A stretch of 64,000 bases of DNA from Pelagibius litoralis (GTDB lineage Bacteria; Pseudomonadota; Alphaproteobacteria; Kiloniellales; Kiloniellaceae), in contig NZ_JAAQPH010000005.1 in assembly GCF_011683915.1 (NCBI RefSeq), forward strand, positions 1 through 64,000, in the 5' to 3' direction. The translations under genes and the position numbers were made by a program. A model generated the notes under the pieces. The model ran no database searches and was not told where the DNA came from. It worked only from the letters and a program-made list of their open reading frames with translations. Positions 25,263-33,589 of the stretch are shown one piece after another. The stretch's first letter is position 1, and every line of letters begins with the position of its first letter.

Positions 25263-27962
25263 ATGTCCAACCCTCTGCGCCCAAACAACCGCTTTGCGCG
25301 GAACCTTGACGCCATCCTGGAGGCGCTTCAGGGGGCCGTCGCCATCGCCACCGCTGCTGACGATACGGCCGAGCCGACCCTGCTGGGCGCCAACCAGGCC
25401 TTTGTCCTGGCCAGCGGCTGGGCCAAGGCGGATGTGAAAGGCAAGCGCCTGTCGGACTGCAACAGCGAGCGCATCGACATCCGCCCGCTGTTCGACCGGA
25501 AAGGGCAGCAGCAACATTGGCTGGTGATCCATCAAGCAGCGCCTCAAGACACCGCCTCGGAAAAACCCGGGAAGCGTCGTCGTAAGACGAGCCCCGGTCG
25601 ACCGGGTACCAAGGGGCTGGGCATAAAAGAACCGGATACCGGAGAAGAGGCCGACTTCAGGGCCTTGGTCGAAGGCTTCCCCAATGGCGTCCTTGTCCAC
25701 CGCGATTTCAAACCGCTCTATGCCAACGAAGCCTGTGCCCGGCGGATCGGCTTTGACGGCAGCGCGGGCCTGCTGGCGGAACCGACACTGCTGCCCTTCC
25801 TGCCCGTCGAGTTGCACAACCGCGCCCTGCGGCGACAGCGGCGCATCCTGGCGGAGGGCGCAGCCGGCCCGGCCAGGGTGCTGCGCTGCCTGACCGCCAA
25901 GGGCGAGCCCTTCTGGGTCGAAGCCGCGGAAAAGCGCATCCTCTGGCGCGGTGAGGCGGCGGTTCTGGTTTCCTTGAGCGACGTGACCGAACAGGTGCAG
26001 ATGCGCCGCTCGGAACTGATGCTGCGCGAAGCGGTCGACAATCTGTCGGATAGCTTCGTTCTCTATGATTCCGACCTGAAGGTGGTGCTGACCAACCGAC
26101 GCTTTCACGAGCTGTTCCCCTTTCTGCCGACCCAGCAGGCCATCGCCGGCAAACCGATGCAGGAACTGGTGGAGGCCAGTGTCGCCAACAACGTCGTGAC
26201 CGACCCGCGCGTCTGGCGCGACCGGGAGCAATTCATTGCCGACTTCATCGCCGACCGGCTGAGCAACGAAGCCTGCGTCAGCGAGGATGCCTGGCCCGAC
26301 GGGCGCTGGGACACGGTGAAGGAACAGCACACCCGCTCCGGCGGTTTCGTCAGCGTGCGCAGCGACATCACAGAGCGCAAGCGCGCCGAGTTTGCCCTGC
26401 GCGACCAGGAAAGCCGGCTGGAGCAGGCGCTTGCCGAGCGCTCGGCCCAGCTGAAGGGCATTCTCGCCAACATTGCCCAGGGCGTTACCGTGACCGCACC
26501 CGACATGAGGGTCCTGCTGGTCAATCAGGGCTTCCTCGACATCTTCAGTATTCCCGGGGAACTCGGCCGCCCCGGCGTTCATGTTTCCGAGTTCGTGCGC
26601 CAGGGTCTGCGCAACGAGCACTATCCCCGTGCCGAGGTGGAAGCGGCCGGTGGCGAAGACGCCTTCGTCGAGCAACGGCTGGCCGTTATCGCGCGGGTCA
26701 CCCGCAGCGTGGACCAACGCACCCTGGCGGACGGCCGGGTGATCGAAATACGCCAGCAGCGCCTGCCCGACGGCTGCATCGTGTCGACCTACAACAACAT
26801 CACCGACCGGGTTCATACCGAACGCGAGCTGCAGCGCCAGCGTGAGAAAATCTATCAGAATGAAAAGCTGACCGCCCTGGGCGGCCTGCTGGCCGGCGTT
26901 TCCCATGAGTTGAACAATCCGCTCTCCGTGGTCATCGGCCAGGCGGCCCTGTTGGAAAGCATGGCCCCCGACAGCGCCCTGGCCGAGCGGGCCATGAAGG
27001 TGCGCAACGCCGCCGACCGCTGCGCCAAGATCGTGAAGACCTTCCTGTCCATGGCGCGCCAGCGGCCGGCGGCGCGCTCGGCGATCCAGATCAACGACTT
27101 GATCGCCGACGTCCTGGACCTGGTGACCTATCAGTTGAACACCACGGATGTGACGATCACCTGCGATCTGGCCCCCGACCTGCCGTTGGTCGCCGGCGAC
27201 TCGGACCAGTTGAGCCACATCCTGGTCAACCTCTTCATCAACGCGCAGCAGGCGATGCTCAACACGCCGCTGCCACACCGCCTCGTCATCACCACCTCCT
27301 ATCTGGCCGCCAGCCGGCAGATCCGGATTCTGGTGCGCGACAGCGGTCCCGGCATCCCCGAGGAAATCCGCTCCCGCATTTTCGATCCTTTCTTCACCAC
27401 CAAACCGGTGGGCCACGGTACCGGCGTCGGGCTTTCGGTCTGCCACGGCATGGTCACCGCCCACGGCGGCAGTATTTCGGTTGAGAACGCGGCCAGCGGC
27501 GGCGCGGCCTTTACCGTGCTGCTGCCCGCCGGCGGCATGATCCAGACAGAGGAGCCGGAGGTGGCCGCGCCTCGGCTCCACAGCCAGGAGCGCCAGATCC
27601 TGGTGGTCGACGACGAACCCGACATCACCAGTTTCCTGGTCGAGGTTCTGGAAGCGGCGGGTCACAGCGTCGATGTGGCATCCAGCGGCCAGGGGGCGCT
27701 GACCAACCTGGCCGGCCAGGACTATGCCGCCATCATCTGCGACCTGCGCATGCCGCATCTGGACGGACCGGGCCTCTATGGCGCGGTCAGCGAAACCAAG
27801 CCCCACCTGCTCGACCGCTTCGTCTTCATCACCGGCGACCTGCTGAACGAACGCACCGGCCGCTTCCTGAAAAAGACCGGCCGGCCCTGCATCGAGAAAC
27901 CCTTCATGCCGGATCAGATCCGCAGCCTGGTCGAAGAGATCGCCGCCCGGGGCGAAGCCTAG
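25263..27962 (+). CDS. PAS-domain hybrid sensor histidine kinase
   Basis: This cytoplasmic hybrid kinase is about 899 residues from the ATG at 25263 (earlier in-frame ATGs at 25122 and 25152 are possible). Several PAS-like domains come first, with recurrent segments such as LVEGFPNGVLVHRDFKPLYAN and LREAVDNLSDSFVLYDSDLK. A short coiled linker is followed by the HisKA H-box SHELNNPLS (His codon 26904-26906), an ATPase with DSGPGIP and GTGVGLSVCHG, and a C-terminal receiver with VVDDEPDITSF and phospho-acceptor Asp at 27741-27743. There are no membrane segments or DNA-binding output. It is divergent from phoX; whether it senses phosphate is unknown. Confidence 0.9.
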   Translation: MSNPLRPNNRFARNLDAILEALQGAVAIATAADDTAEPTLLGANQAFVLASGWAKADVKGKRLSDCNSERIDIRPLFDRKGQQQHWLVIHQAAPQDTASEKPGKRRRKTSPGRPGTKGLGIKEPDTGEEADFRALVEGFPNGVLVHRDFKPLYANEACARRIGFDGSAGLLAEPTLLPFLPVELHNRALRRQRRILAEGAAGPARVLRCLTAKGEPFWVEAAEKRILWRGEAAVLVSLSDVTEQVQMRRSELMLREAVDNLSDSFVLYDSDLKVVLTNRRFHELFPFLPTQQAIAGKPMQELVEASVANNVVTDPRVWRDREQFIADFIADRLSNEACVSEDAWPDGRWDTVKEQHTRSGGFVSVRSDITERKRAEFALRDQESRLEQALAERSAQLKGILANIAQGVTVTAPDMRVLLVNQGFLDIFSIPGELGRPGVHVSEFVRQGLRNEHYPRAEVEAAGGEDAFVEQRLAVIARVTRSVDQRTLADGRVIEIRQQRLPDGCIVSTYNNITDRVHTERELQRQREKIYQNEKLTALGGLLAGVSHELNNPLSVVIGQAALLESMAPDSALAERAMKVRNAADRCAKIVKTFLSMARQRPAARSAIQINDLIADVLDLVTYQLNTTDVTITCDLAPDLPLVAGDSDQLSHILVNLFINAQQAMLNTPLPHRLVITTSYLAASRQIRILVRDSGPGIPEEIRSRIFDPFFTTKPVGHGTGVGLSVCHGMVTAHGGSISVENAASGGAAFTVLLPAGGMIQTEEPEVAAPRLHSQERQILVVDDEPDITSFLVEVLEAAGHSVDVASSGQGALTNLAGQDYAAIICDLRMPHLDGPGLYGAVSETKPHLLDRFVFITGDLLNERTGRFLKKTGRPCIEKPFMPDQIRSLVEEIAARGEA

Positions 27963-28114
27963 ACTCTTTCACGTTTTGACGGCGCCTCTGCGCGCACCGA
28001 TGGCTGCATTCGTTTTTTCGCAGGGGAGCGTTCTCTTTTGAATATCTGATAGCGAGCGAGAGAAGTGAGGCTGGGCGAGATCGTTATCGAGTCGATCCCG
28101 CCCTCACCGCCTCG

Positions 28115-28594
28115 TCAGTTAACGCCGCAGATTTCGCCGCCATATGACAGCGTGACCAGGCCCTCGCCCGCGACGACCTCACCGTGGTTTTGGAAAGAGC
28201 CATGTGCTTCGGCGAAGCGGCCCGTCCCCGAGACAACGGTATAGGTTGTCTGCATCCGAAACACGCCCTCGTGCCCTGGCACAGGTGTCCAGATGACGAC
28301 GTCTTTTGTGGTGAGAGAGGATCGATCGTCTGTTACGAAGTCGTGTGTGACGTCAAGCTTGATGGTCCCGTCGCCCTGTTGCTCCTGGGACAGAACAGTC
28401 GCTTGCGTGGCACCTGAGAGTGTGCCCGTCACCGGACCAAGCACGCGCAGCGGTTCTGAGTCGACGATGGTGACATTGATGCCGCCGGAAACCGGCAGGC
28501 AGTTTTCCTGCGCATGGGCGGGGGCAACGGCAGTGGTACCGGCAGCAGCGATAGTGACGAGACCGGCCGCGATGACAGAGAGTGAAGTTTTCAT
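28115..28594 (-). CDS. secreted beta-rich protein of unknown function
   Basis: This 159-residue protein has a clear Sec signal (SLSVIAAGLVTIAAAGTTA, cleavage after AHA-QEN). The mature part is mostly predicted strands with Gly/Thr-rich turns (GTLSGATQATVLSQEQQG, TYTVVSGTGRFAEAHGSF) and two cysteines, near its start and end (ENCLPV, GEICGVN), that could form a disulfide. The pattern ending in a SGTGRFAxAxGSF hairpin is reminiscent of small beta-barrel secreted proteins, but I cannot name a family. It is divergent from the LysR gene, its likely regulator. Confidence 0.65.
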   Translation of the reverse strand: MKTSLSVIAAGLVTIAAAGTTAVAPAHAQENCLPVSGGINVTIVDSEPLRVLGPVTGTLSGATQATVLSQEQQGDGTIKLDVTHDFVTDDRSSLTTKDVVIWTPVPGHEGVFRMQTTYTVVSGTGRFAEAHGSFQNHGEVVAGEGLVTLSYGGEICGVN

Positions 28595-28679
28595 AGCTTC
28601 TTCCTTTTCGCACGAGATTGCGCAGGCCCATATTTCTTGAAAAATGAAGACTTCACCAATTCCGAAACTCTATATTACG

Positions 28680-28699
28680 ATAGACATAGACTATGCTAT
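28680..28699. promoter_or_regulatory. candidate LysR binding site
   Basis: ATAGACATAGACTATGCTAT is an interrupted dyad (ATAG-CATAG / CTATG-CTAT) located between the divergent secreted-protein and lysR genes, 58 bp before lysR. Confidence 0.45.
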
Positions 28700-28757
28700 T
28701 AGATGTATCGGGGCCGCATCACAGGTGTCCGGACTTTCACGCAGCAAAGGTATTTGA

Positions 28758-29624
28758 ATGGAGATGAACCAGATTCGATACTTCCTCGCCGTCTGTGAGC
28801 ATCGCAATTTCACTCACGCGGCGCGGGCGTCGAACGTCTCACAGCCGTCGCTTACGACGGCGATCAAAAAGCTGGAAGATGAACTTGGCGGTCCACTCTT
28901 TCTTCGGGACCGCGCAGGTTGCCGACTGACGCCTCTGGGCAATCTTGTGCGTCCACGTCTGGCAAAGGTGCACGAAGAAGCGCGCGAAGCGAAAGCGGAG
29001 GCCATCCGGCATATTCGATTGGATCGCGTCCCGATCAGCGTAGGGATTGGAGAGACGATTGGGCAGGGGAAGATTACAGCAATCATTTCGCGCTATCGCG
29101 AACGCTTACCGCAGGCGGATATCGAGCTGATCATAGACGATCAGCAGGCTCTGCTCGCAGGGTTACGGGAAGGGCGCTTCGATATTGCAATCATGTCTGC
29201 AGAGGTGAGCGCCGATCTTTACCGGATCGATCCACTCTACAACGAGAATTATCGGGTAGTCGTAGCGGCTGATCACCCTCTCAGCGTTCGAGCGACTGTC
29301 CCGCTGGAACTTCTTGCCGGCACCGACTTGCTGGACAGGCCAAACTGCGAAATGCGCGATGTGCTGCACGGGACCTGCGCTGAGCGGGGACACGCGCTCT
29401 ACGCGGCCTATCGTTCGAACCGTGTGGACTGGCTGCTTGAACTCGCACGGCGCGGTGCTGGTGCGGTGGTGCTGCCTGCTACGGCGATCCCAAACGATGC
29501 CGGTCTCGTATCGCGCCCACTTGATGGCGTTGGGATAGCACGACAGGTTGTTGCCATTCGGTTCCGACATCAGCCGTCACGTCCGGAGTCAGACGAACTC
29601 GTGCGAGAGCTAGCCCGGGGTTGA
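28758..29624 (+). CDS. LysR-family transcriptional regulator
   Basis: This 288-residue protein has the N-terminal LysR winged helix (MNQIRYFLAVCEHRNFTHAA, then SQPSLTTAIKKLEDELGGPL) and a two-lobed effector domain (VGIGETIGQGKITAIISRYRERLPQADIEL). It ends in a short C-terminal arm. Base composition is slightly lower in GC than its neighbours. It is divergent from the secreted protein, with a dyad between them. Effector unknown; the N-terminal text resembles the OxyR/CynR-like group that starts MEMxQIRYFLAV. Confidence 0.88.
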   Translation: MEMNQIRYFLAVCEHRNFTHAARASNVSQPSLTTAIKKLEDELGGPLFLRDRAGCRLTPLGNLVRPRLAKVHEEAREAKAEAIRHIRLDRVPISVGIGETIGQGKITAIISRYRERLPQADIELIIDDQQALLAGLREGRFDIAIMSAEVSADLYRIDPLYNENYRVVVAADHPLSVRATVPLELLAGTDLLDRPNCEMRDVLHGTCAERGHALYAAYRSNRVDWLLELARRGAGAVVLPATAIPNDAGLVSRPLDGVGIARQVVAIRFRHQPSRPESDELVRELARG

Positions 29625-29761
29625 CGCTCAACATGTTCATACTCCCGCCCGGCACCTCTCCCGTCCTTTCTGGGTCACACCACCCACAGCGGTTTCACAA
29701 AGAAGACATTTTCAGTTGGCGGGCGTTGGAAACGGGACGCCAAGGTTTCCGGGACTGGGAT

Positions 29762-30679
29762 TTAACCCTTACCGCGCGGCTGTTCCAGTTCCTCGATGCT
29801 GCGCGGCCAGTCCTTTTTCAGCAGCGCCGAGAGCGAGCGGTCGGCCAGCAGCTTGCCGCCGGTCTGGCAGCGCGGGCAGTAGTTGGTCTCGTTGCTGGCA
29901 TGGCGGATGCGCTGCACCTTGGTGCCGCAGACCGGGCAGGGCTGGCCGTAACGTCCGTGCACCGCCATCTCCTTGCGAAAGGCGGTTACCTTTTTGGGGA
30001 AGTCCGCCCCCGCCTCGTCGCGCAGGCGCCGGGTCCAGTCATCCAGGGTCGCACAGACCGCCGCGTGCAGGCGTTCGATGTCCGCCGCGCCCAACTTCGA
30101 TGTCATGACCACCGGCGACAGGCCGGCGCGGTGCAGGATCTCGTCGGAATAGGCATTGCCGATCCCGCTGAAGATGCGCGGATCGGTCAGCGCCCGCTTG
30201 ACGGTATGGTTCCGCGCCGTCAGCGCCGTGGTGAAGGCCGCCAGATCGGCCTCCAGCACTTCCAGCCCGCCGGGGTCCAGCGTCGCCAGGGCCTCCGCGC
30301 CTTCCAGCAGGTGCAGGGAGGCGCGCTTCTTGGAGCCGGCCTCGGTCAGGGTCAGGCTGCCGCCAGATCCGTCACTGTGGGCGAAGTCAAAGGCGGCAAG
30401 CCCCACCTTGCCCTGCAACGCCGCGCCCGGCGGCTTCCACTGCAGGCGCCCGGCGATCATCAGGTGCAGCACCAGCCAGAGATCGCCTTCCAGCCCGAAG
30501 ACGATGCGCTTGCCCAGGCGCCTGAGCGACACCACCTTGCGTCCCTCCGCCGACTTGATCGGCGGCACGGCGGTGCGCAGCAGGAAGGGACTGGCGAGAC
30601 GCACCTTCTCCAGCCGCTGATACAGCACCCGGCTTTCCAGCGCCTCGATGTAAACCATGATGTCAGGCAGCTCGGGCAT
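29762..30679 (-). CDS. Fpg/Nei-family DNA glycosylase
   Basis: This 305-residue base-excision repair enzyme begins [15 protein letters not shown], with the catalytic proline 2 and glutamate 3 exposed after Met removal. It contains the LHLMIAGRL strand, the helix-two-turn-helix [20 protein letters not shown], and a C-terminal zinc finger with CPVCGTK and CPRCQ cysteine pairs. The true start is the ATG at 30679; the longer frame to 30727 would add residues before the essential N-terminus. It lies beside the oldest end of the CRISPR array, 48 bp from the first repeat. Fpg versus Nei specificity is not resolved. Confidence 0.88.
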   Translation of the reverse strand: MPELPDIMVYIEALESRVLYQRLEKVRLASPFLLRTAVPPIKSAEGRKVVSLRRLGKRIVFGLEGDLWLVLHLMIAGRLQWKPPGAALQGKVGLAAFDFAHSDGSGGSLTLTEAGSKKRASLHLLEGAEALATLDPGGLEVLEADLAAFTTALTARNHTVKRALTDPRIFSGIGNAYSDEILHRAGLSPVVMTSKLGAADIERLHAAVCATLDDWTRRLRDEAGADFPKKVTAFRKEMAVHGRYGQPCPVCGTKVQRIRHASNETNYCPRCQTGGKLLADRSLSALLKKDWPRSIEELEQPRGKG

Positions 30680-30727
30680 GATCGCCAGCTTGGCATGCGG
30701 GGCGGCGGCGCGGCAACATGGAGGCAC

Positions 30728-32212
30728 AATGCGGCTGGATCGCGATTCTCTGAGTGCTACACTTGTCGCAAGCCGAGGCGGCCGCCCGGCAAGTTGCGGC
30801 TGGATCGCGATTCTCTGAGTGCTACACTGGCTGGCGTTTGGAAGCCAAAGATGACAAAGTTGCGGCTGGATCGCGATTCTCTGAGTGCTACACTACCGGA
30901 ATAAGGGTCGCCAAGACATCTTTGGTTGCGGCTGGATCGCGATTCTCTGAGTGCTACACTTTGCCGGGGAACACCCGCGAAGAGACCATGTTGCGGCTGG
31001 ATCGCGATTCTCTGAGTGCTACACTCGATCCTCGGCTTCACCGACCCGATGACCGGTTGCGGCTGGATCGCGATTCTCTGAGTGCTACACTGGCCGGCGC
31101 CGACGGTGCGAGCGGTGCAGGTTGCGGCTGGATCGCGATTCTCTGAGTGCTACACTGCCGCGGTTCAACTGGCATAAGAGCAACACGTTGCGGCTGGATC
31201 GCGATTCTCTGAGTGCTACACTCTTCTGTGGAATAGCCAGCAGTGAAGTTGAGTTGCGGCTGGATCGCGATTCTCTGAGTGCTACACTGATATCGCCCGT
31301 AACCTGCCGGGTATACTGGTTGCGGCTGGATCGCGATTCTCTGAGTGCTACACTTCAACGCAGTCTGCGGACCCGATCAAGTTCGTTGCGGCTGGATCGC
31401 GATTCTCTGAGTGCTACACTAGGCTACCGGCGCGCACTTGGAGGCCTTGCGTTGCGGCTGGATCGCGATTCTCTGAGTGCTACACTTGACGCCGTCAGCG
31501 GAAGCAACGCTTCCGTGTTGCGGCTGGATCGCGATTCTCTGAGTGCTACACTCTCGCAACGCATCTGGACCATCCGGTAAGTTGCGGCTGGATCGCGATT
31601 CTCTGAGTGCTACACTGCCTCGCACCCCCGACGGTGAACCGTCAGAGTTGCGGCTGGATCGCGATTCTCTGAGTGCTACACTCCGGCTGATCCTGGCGAA
31701 GGGTTTTCGCCCGTTGCGGCTGGATCGCGATTCTCTGAGTGCTACACTCCATATCGATGCCGGCCGCACCGCAAAGGGGTTGCGGCTGGATCGCGATTCT
31801 CTGAGTGCTACACTGATTGGCTACATCACTTACGCGACGGGCAGGTTGCGGCTGGATCGCGATTCTCTGAGTGCTACACTTTCTGGAATCCGAAAGGCCT
31901 TGACGTATCAAGTTGCGGCTGGATCGCGATTCTCTGAGTGCTACACTTTCTGGTGGGTGCTATGCGGGAGGGCATACAGTTGCGGCTGGATCGCGATTCT
32001 CTGAGTGCTACACTCCTTGTTCTTCATGGCCCCATGAAAGCGCCGTTGCGGCTGGATCGCGATTCTCTGAGTGCTACACTTTTGGCGAAGCATCGGCACA
32101 AGGCGAACAGGTTGCGGCTGGATCGCGATTCTCTGAGTGCTACACTACGGGATTGAGACTGGTGTGACGCTGCGTCGTTGCGGCTGGATCGCGATTCTCT
32201 GAGTGCTACACT
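30728..32212 (+). CRISPR. type II-C CRISPR array, 23 repeats and 22 spacers
   Basis: The 36-bp repeats begin GTTGCGGCTGG, have GATCGCGATTCTCTGAG in the middle and end TGCTACACT. They start at 30728, 30793, 30859, 30925, 30990, 31056, 31121, 31187, 31253, 31319, 31385, 31451, 31517, 31581, 31647, 31713, 31779, 31845, 31912, 31979, 32045, 32111 and 32177. Spacers are 28-31 bp and all different. All repeats look identical except the first, which has AA for its leading GT. The GTTG start and GCTACA-T end match the crRNA-sense form of Neisseria II-C repeats, so crRNA is read on the plus strand. The degenerate repeat marks the old end, so acquisition is expected beside cas2. Confidence 0.98.
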
Positions 32213-32213
32213 A

Positions 32214-32259
32214 GATAACCGCTCAATCCCTTGAAATTCATGGGAATTGAGCGGTTATC
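32214..32259. other. long hairpin at the leader end of the array
   Basis: GATAACCGCTCAATCCC (32214-32230) pairs with GGGAATTGAGCGGTTATC (32242-32259) with one bulged base. It starts two bases after the last repeat and fills most of the 73-bp gap to cas2. It may end convergent array and cas transcripts, or be part of the leader used in spacer integration. There is no T-tract. Confidence 0.65.
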
Positions 32260-32285
32260 GTTCATGCCGAAATGCTCCACTACAC

Positions 32286-32639
32286 TTAGAAAAGGGCTAG
32301 CTGACCAGGGTTTTTCCGCGTGGCTGCCCGGGTTCTTCCGTTGAATCGAACGATATTCTCGTACTGCTTGTCGGTGAAGGCAAGGATGTGAACCTTGCCG
32401 AACTCAGGCAGATTCCGCTCAATCCGGCGCGAGAAGGCTTCGAACTGCTCCCTGCCGCTGCAAAATCGCAGATAAATCGAGAACTGGCTCATCTCGAACC
32501 CCTGATCCAAGAGGAACTCGCGGAATTTAGCCGCAGCCTTGCCCCGTTCCTTGGTATCGACCGGCAGATCGAACATGACCATTATCCACATAAGGCGGTA
32601 TCCACTCAAATATCCACCATCAAGCGTTCGGGCCGTCAC
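32286..32639 (-). CDS. cas2: CRISPR-associated endonuclease Cas2
   Basis: This 117-residue protein with a ferredoxin-like fold is a subunit of the Cas1-Cas2 spacer integrase. The first strand is MWIMVMFDLPV with the conserved aspartate, followed by KAAAKFREFLLDQGFEMSQFSIYLRF, and the VHILAFTDKQYENI strand typical of type II Cas2. The GTG at 32639 overlaps the cas1 stop (GTGA), giving coupling; a start nearer SGYRLMWIM is also possible, since the family begins about there. It is last gene of cas9-cas1-cas2, next to the array. Confidence 0.95.
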   Translation of the reverse strand: MTARTLDGGYLSGYRLMWIMVMFDLPVDTKERGKAAAKFREFLLDQGFEMSQFSIYLRFCSGREQFEAFSRRIERNLPEFGKVHILAFTDKQYENIVRFNGRTRAATRKNPGQLALF

Positions 32640-33562
32640 TTGACCTGCCAGCCGGTCACCAAAGAGCCGAGATCGAGCGACTTGGGCGGCAGTGGAAATT
32701 CGAGCGAGGCCTTGCCTTCCTCAAAGGATTGTCCAACGGCGGTCGCGAGCCGCTGGATGCAGACTGCAAGCGGGCTCACCCCGTCCTTGGTCGGAACATC
32801 AAAGGCCGTCAGTGAAACCAGGGCCTGTTTTACTTCGGGAGTAACCTGCGAAGCCCCCTGCTCGACAAGGCGCTTGACACAGACATCGACAAAAGGCCGG
32901 AAAGGCTCCATCAGATCGTCGGCCAGGGCCATGTCATTGCCCCGATTGCGGTGGTGCAGGCCAATAGTCGGATGCAGCCCGGCAGCAACAACCGCACGGG
33001 CCGTAACCGCCCGTATAACCGTGTAGCCGTAATTCAACATCGCGTTCGGCGCCCCGCCCGTCCGGTCACGCCGGAAATCAACCCCGAGAAGCAAGGGCCA
33101 ATATCGTCGCGCCGCCTGGGCCTCAACGTTCTCTGGATCGCCGGACCGGACCTTGGCCGCCAAGGCGGCAACGCCACCGGAACGGCCGCCAACAGCTTCA
33201 AGTATCGCCGCCTGATTTTCGATTTTGGCGACTACGATACGCTGCCAGAGTTGTTTCTGCAGCGGTTTGCCAGCAAGCCACTGTGCACGCATGCGCGCGC
33301 CCTGCCGGTGGTGCCCATTCAAGGGCCAAGCAACCGATACAGGTGCGTGATTGCGGCCGCAGACAACGAGGCAGCAGTTCTTTTCCGCCAATGCCACCAG
33401 AAGACTGTTGGAATAAGTAATGCCGTGGGCATGGATCACCACAGCCGCGATATCGTCCAAGGGGATGCGGCCGACTTCCCGGCCACCCTCCTCCACCTTC
33501 AGAAAGCCGCGATAGGCCGATAGGTGACGGCCATCAGTAGCAATATCGACAATTCGATCCAT
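32636..33562 (-). CDS. cas1: CRISPR-associated endonuclease Cas1, type II
   Basis: This 308-residue metal-dependent integrase inserts new spacers together with Cas2. The likely catalytic residues are E147 in NVEAQAARRYWPLLLG, H203 in GLHHRN and E219 in ADDLMEPFRP. The N-terminal beta domain (GRHLSAYRGFLKVEE) and GITYSNSLLVALAEKN are typical of the type II branch. It is 27 bp downstream of cas9 and overlaps cas2. No csn2 or cas4 accompanies it, which defines subtype II-C. Confidence 0.97.
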   Translation of the reverse strand: MDRIVDIATDGRHLSAYRGFLKVEEGGREVGRIPLDDIAAVVIHAHGITYSNSLLVALAEKNCCLVVCGRNHAPVSVAWPLNGHHRQGARMRAQWLAGKPLQKQLWQRIVVAKIENQAAILEAVGGRSGGVAALAAKVRSGDPENVEAQAARRYWPLLLGVDFRRDRTGGAPNAMLNYGYTVIRAVTARAVVAAGLHPTIGLHHRNRGNDMALADDLMEPFRPFVDVCVKRLVEQGASQVTPEVKQALVSLTAFDVPTKDGVSPLAVCIQRLATAVGQSFEEGKASLEFPLPPKSLDLGSLVTGWQVK

Positions 33563-33589
33563 GGCACCCGCGCTTGGCGGGCATCGGCT

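Noticed and set aside
22851-27806. Single 1651-codon frame on the minus strand
   Set aside because: Only the part up to 24845 is PhoX; the rest is antisense to a well-supported histidine kinase and reflects high GC content.
30754-32167. Open reading frames across the CRISPR array with repeated peptide text
   Set aside because: They arise because 36-bp repeats plus about 30-bp spacers keep frame in multiples of three; the text is translated repeat.
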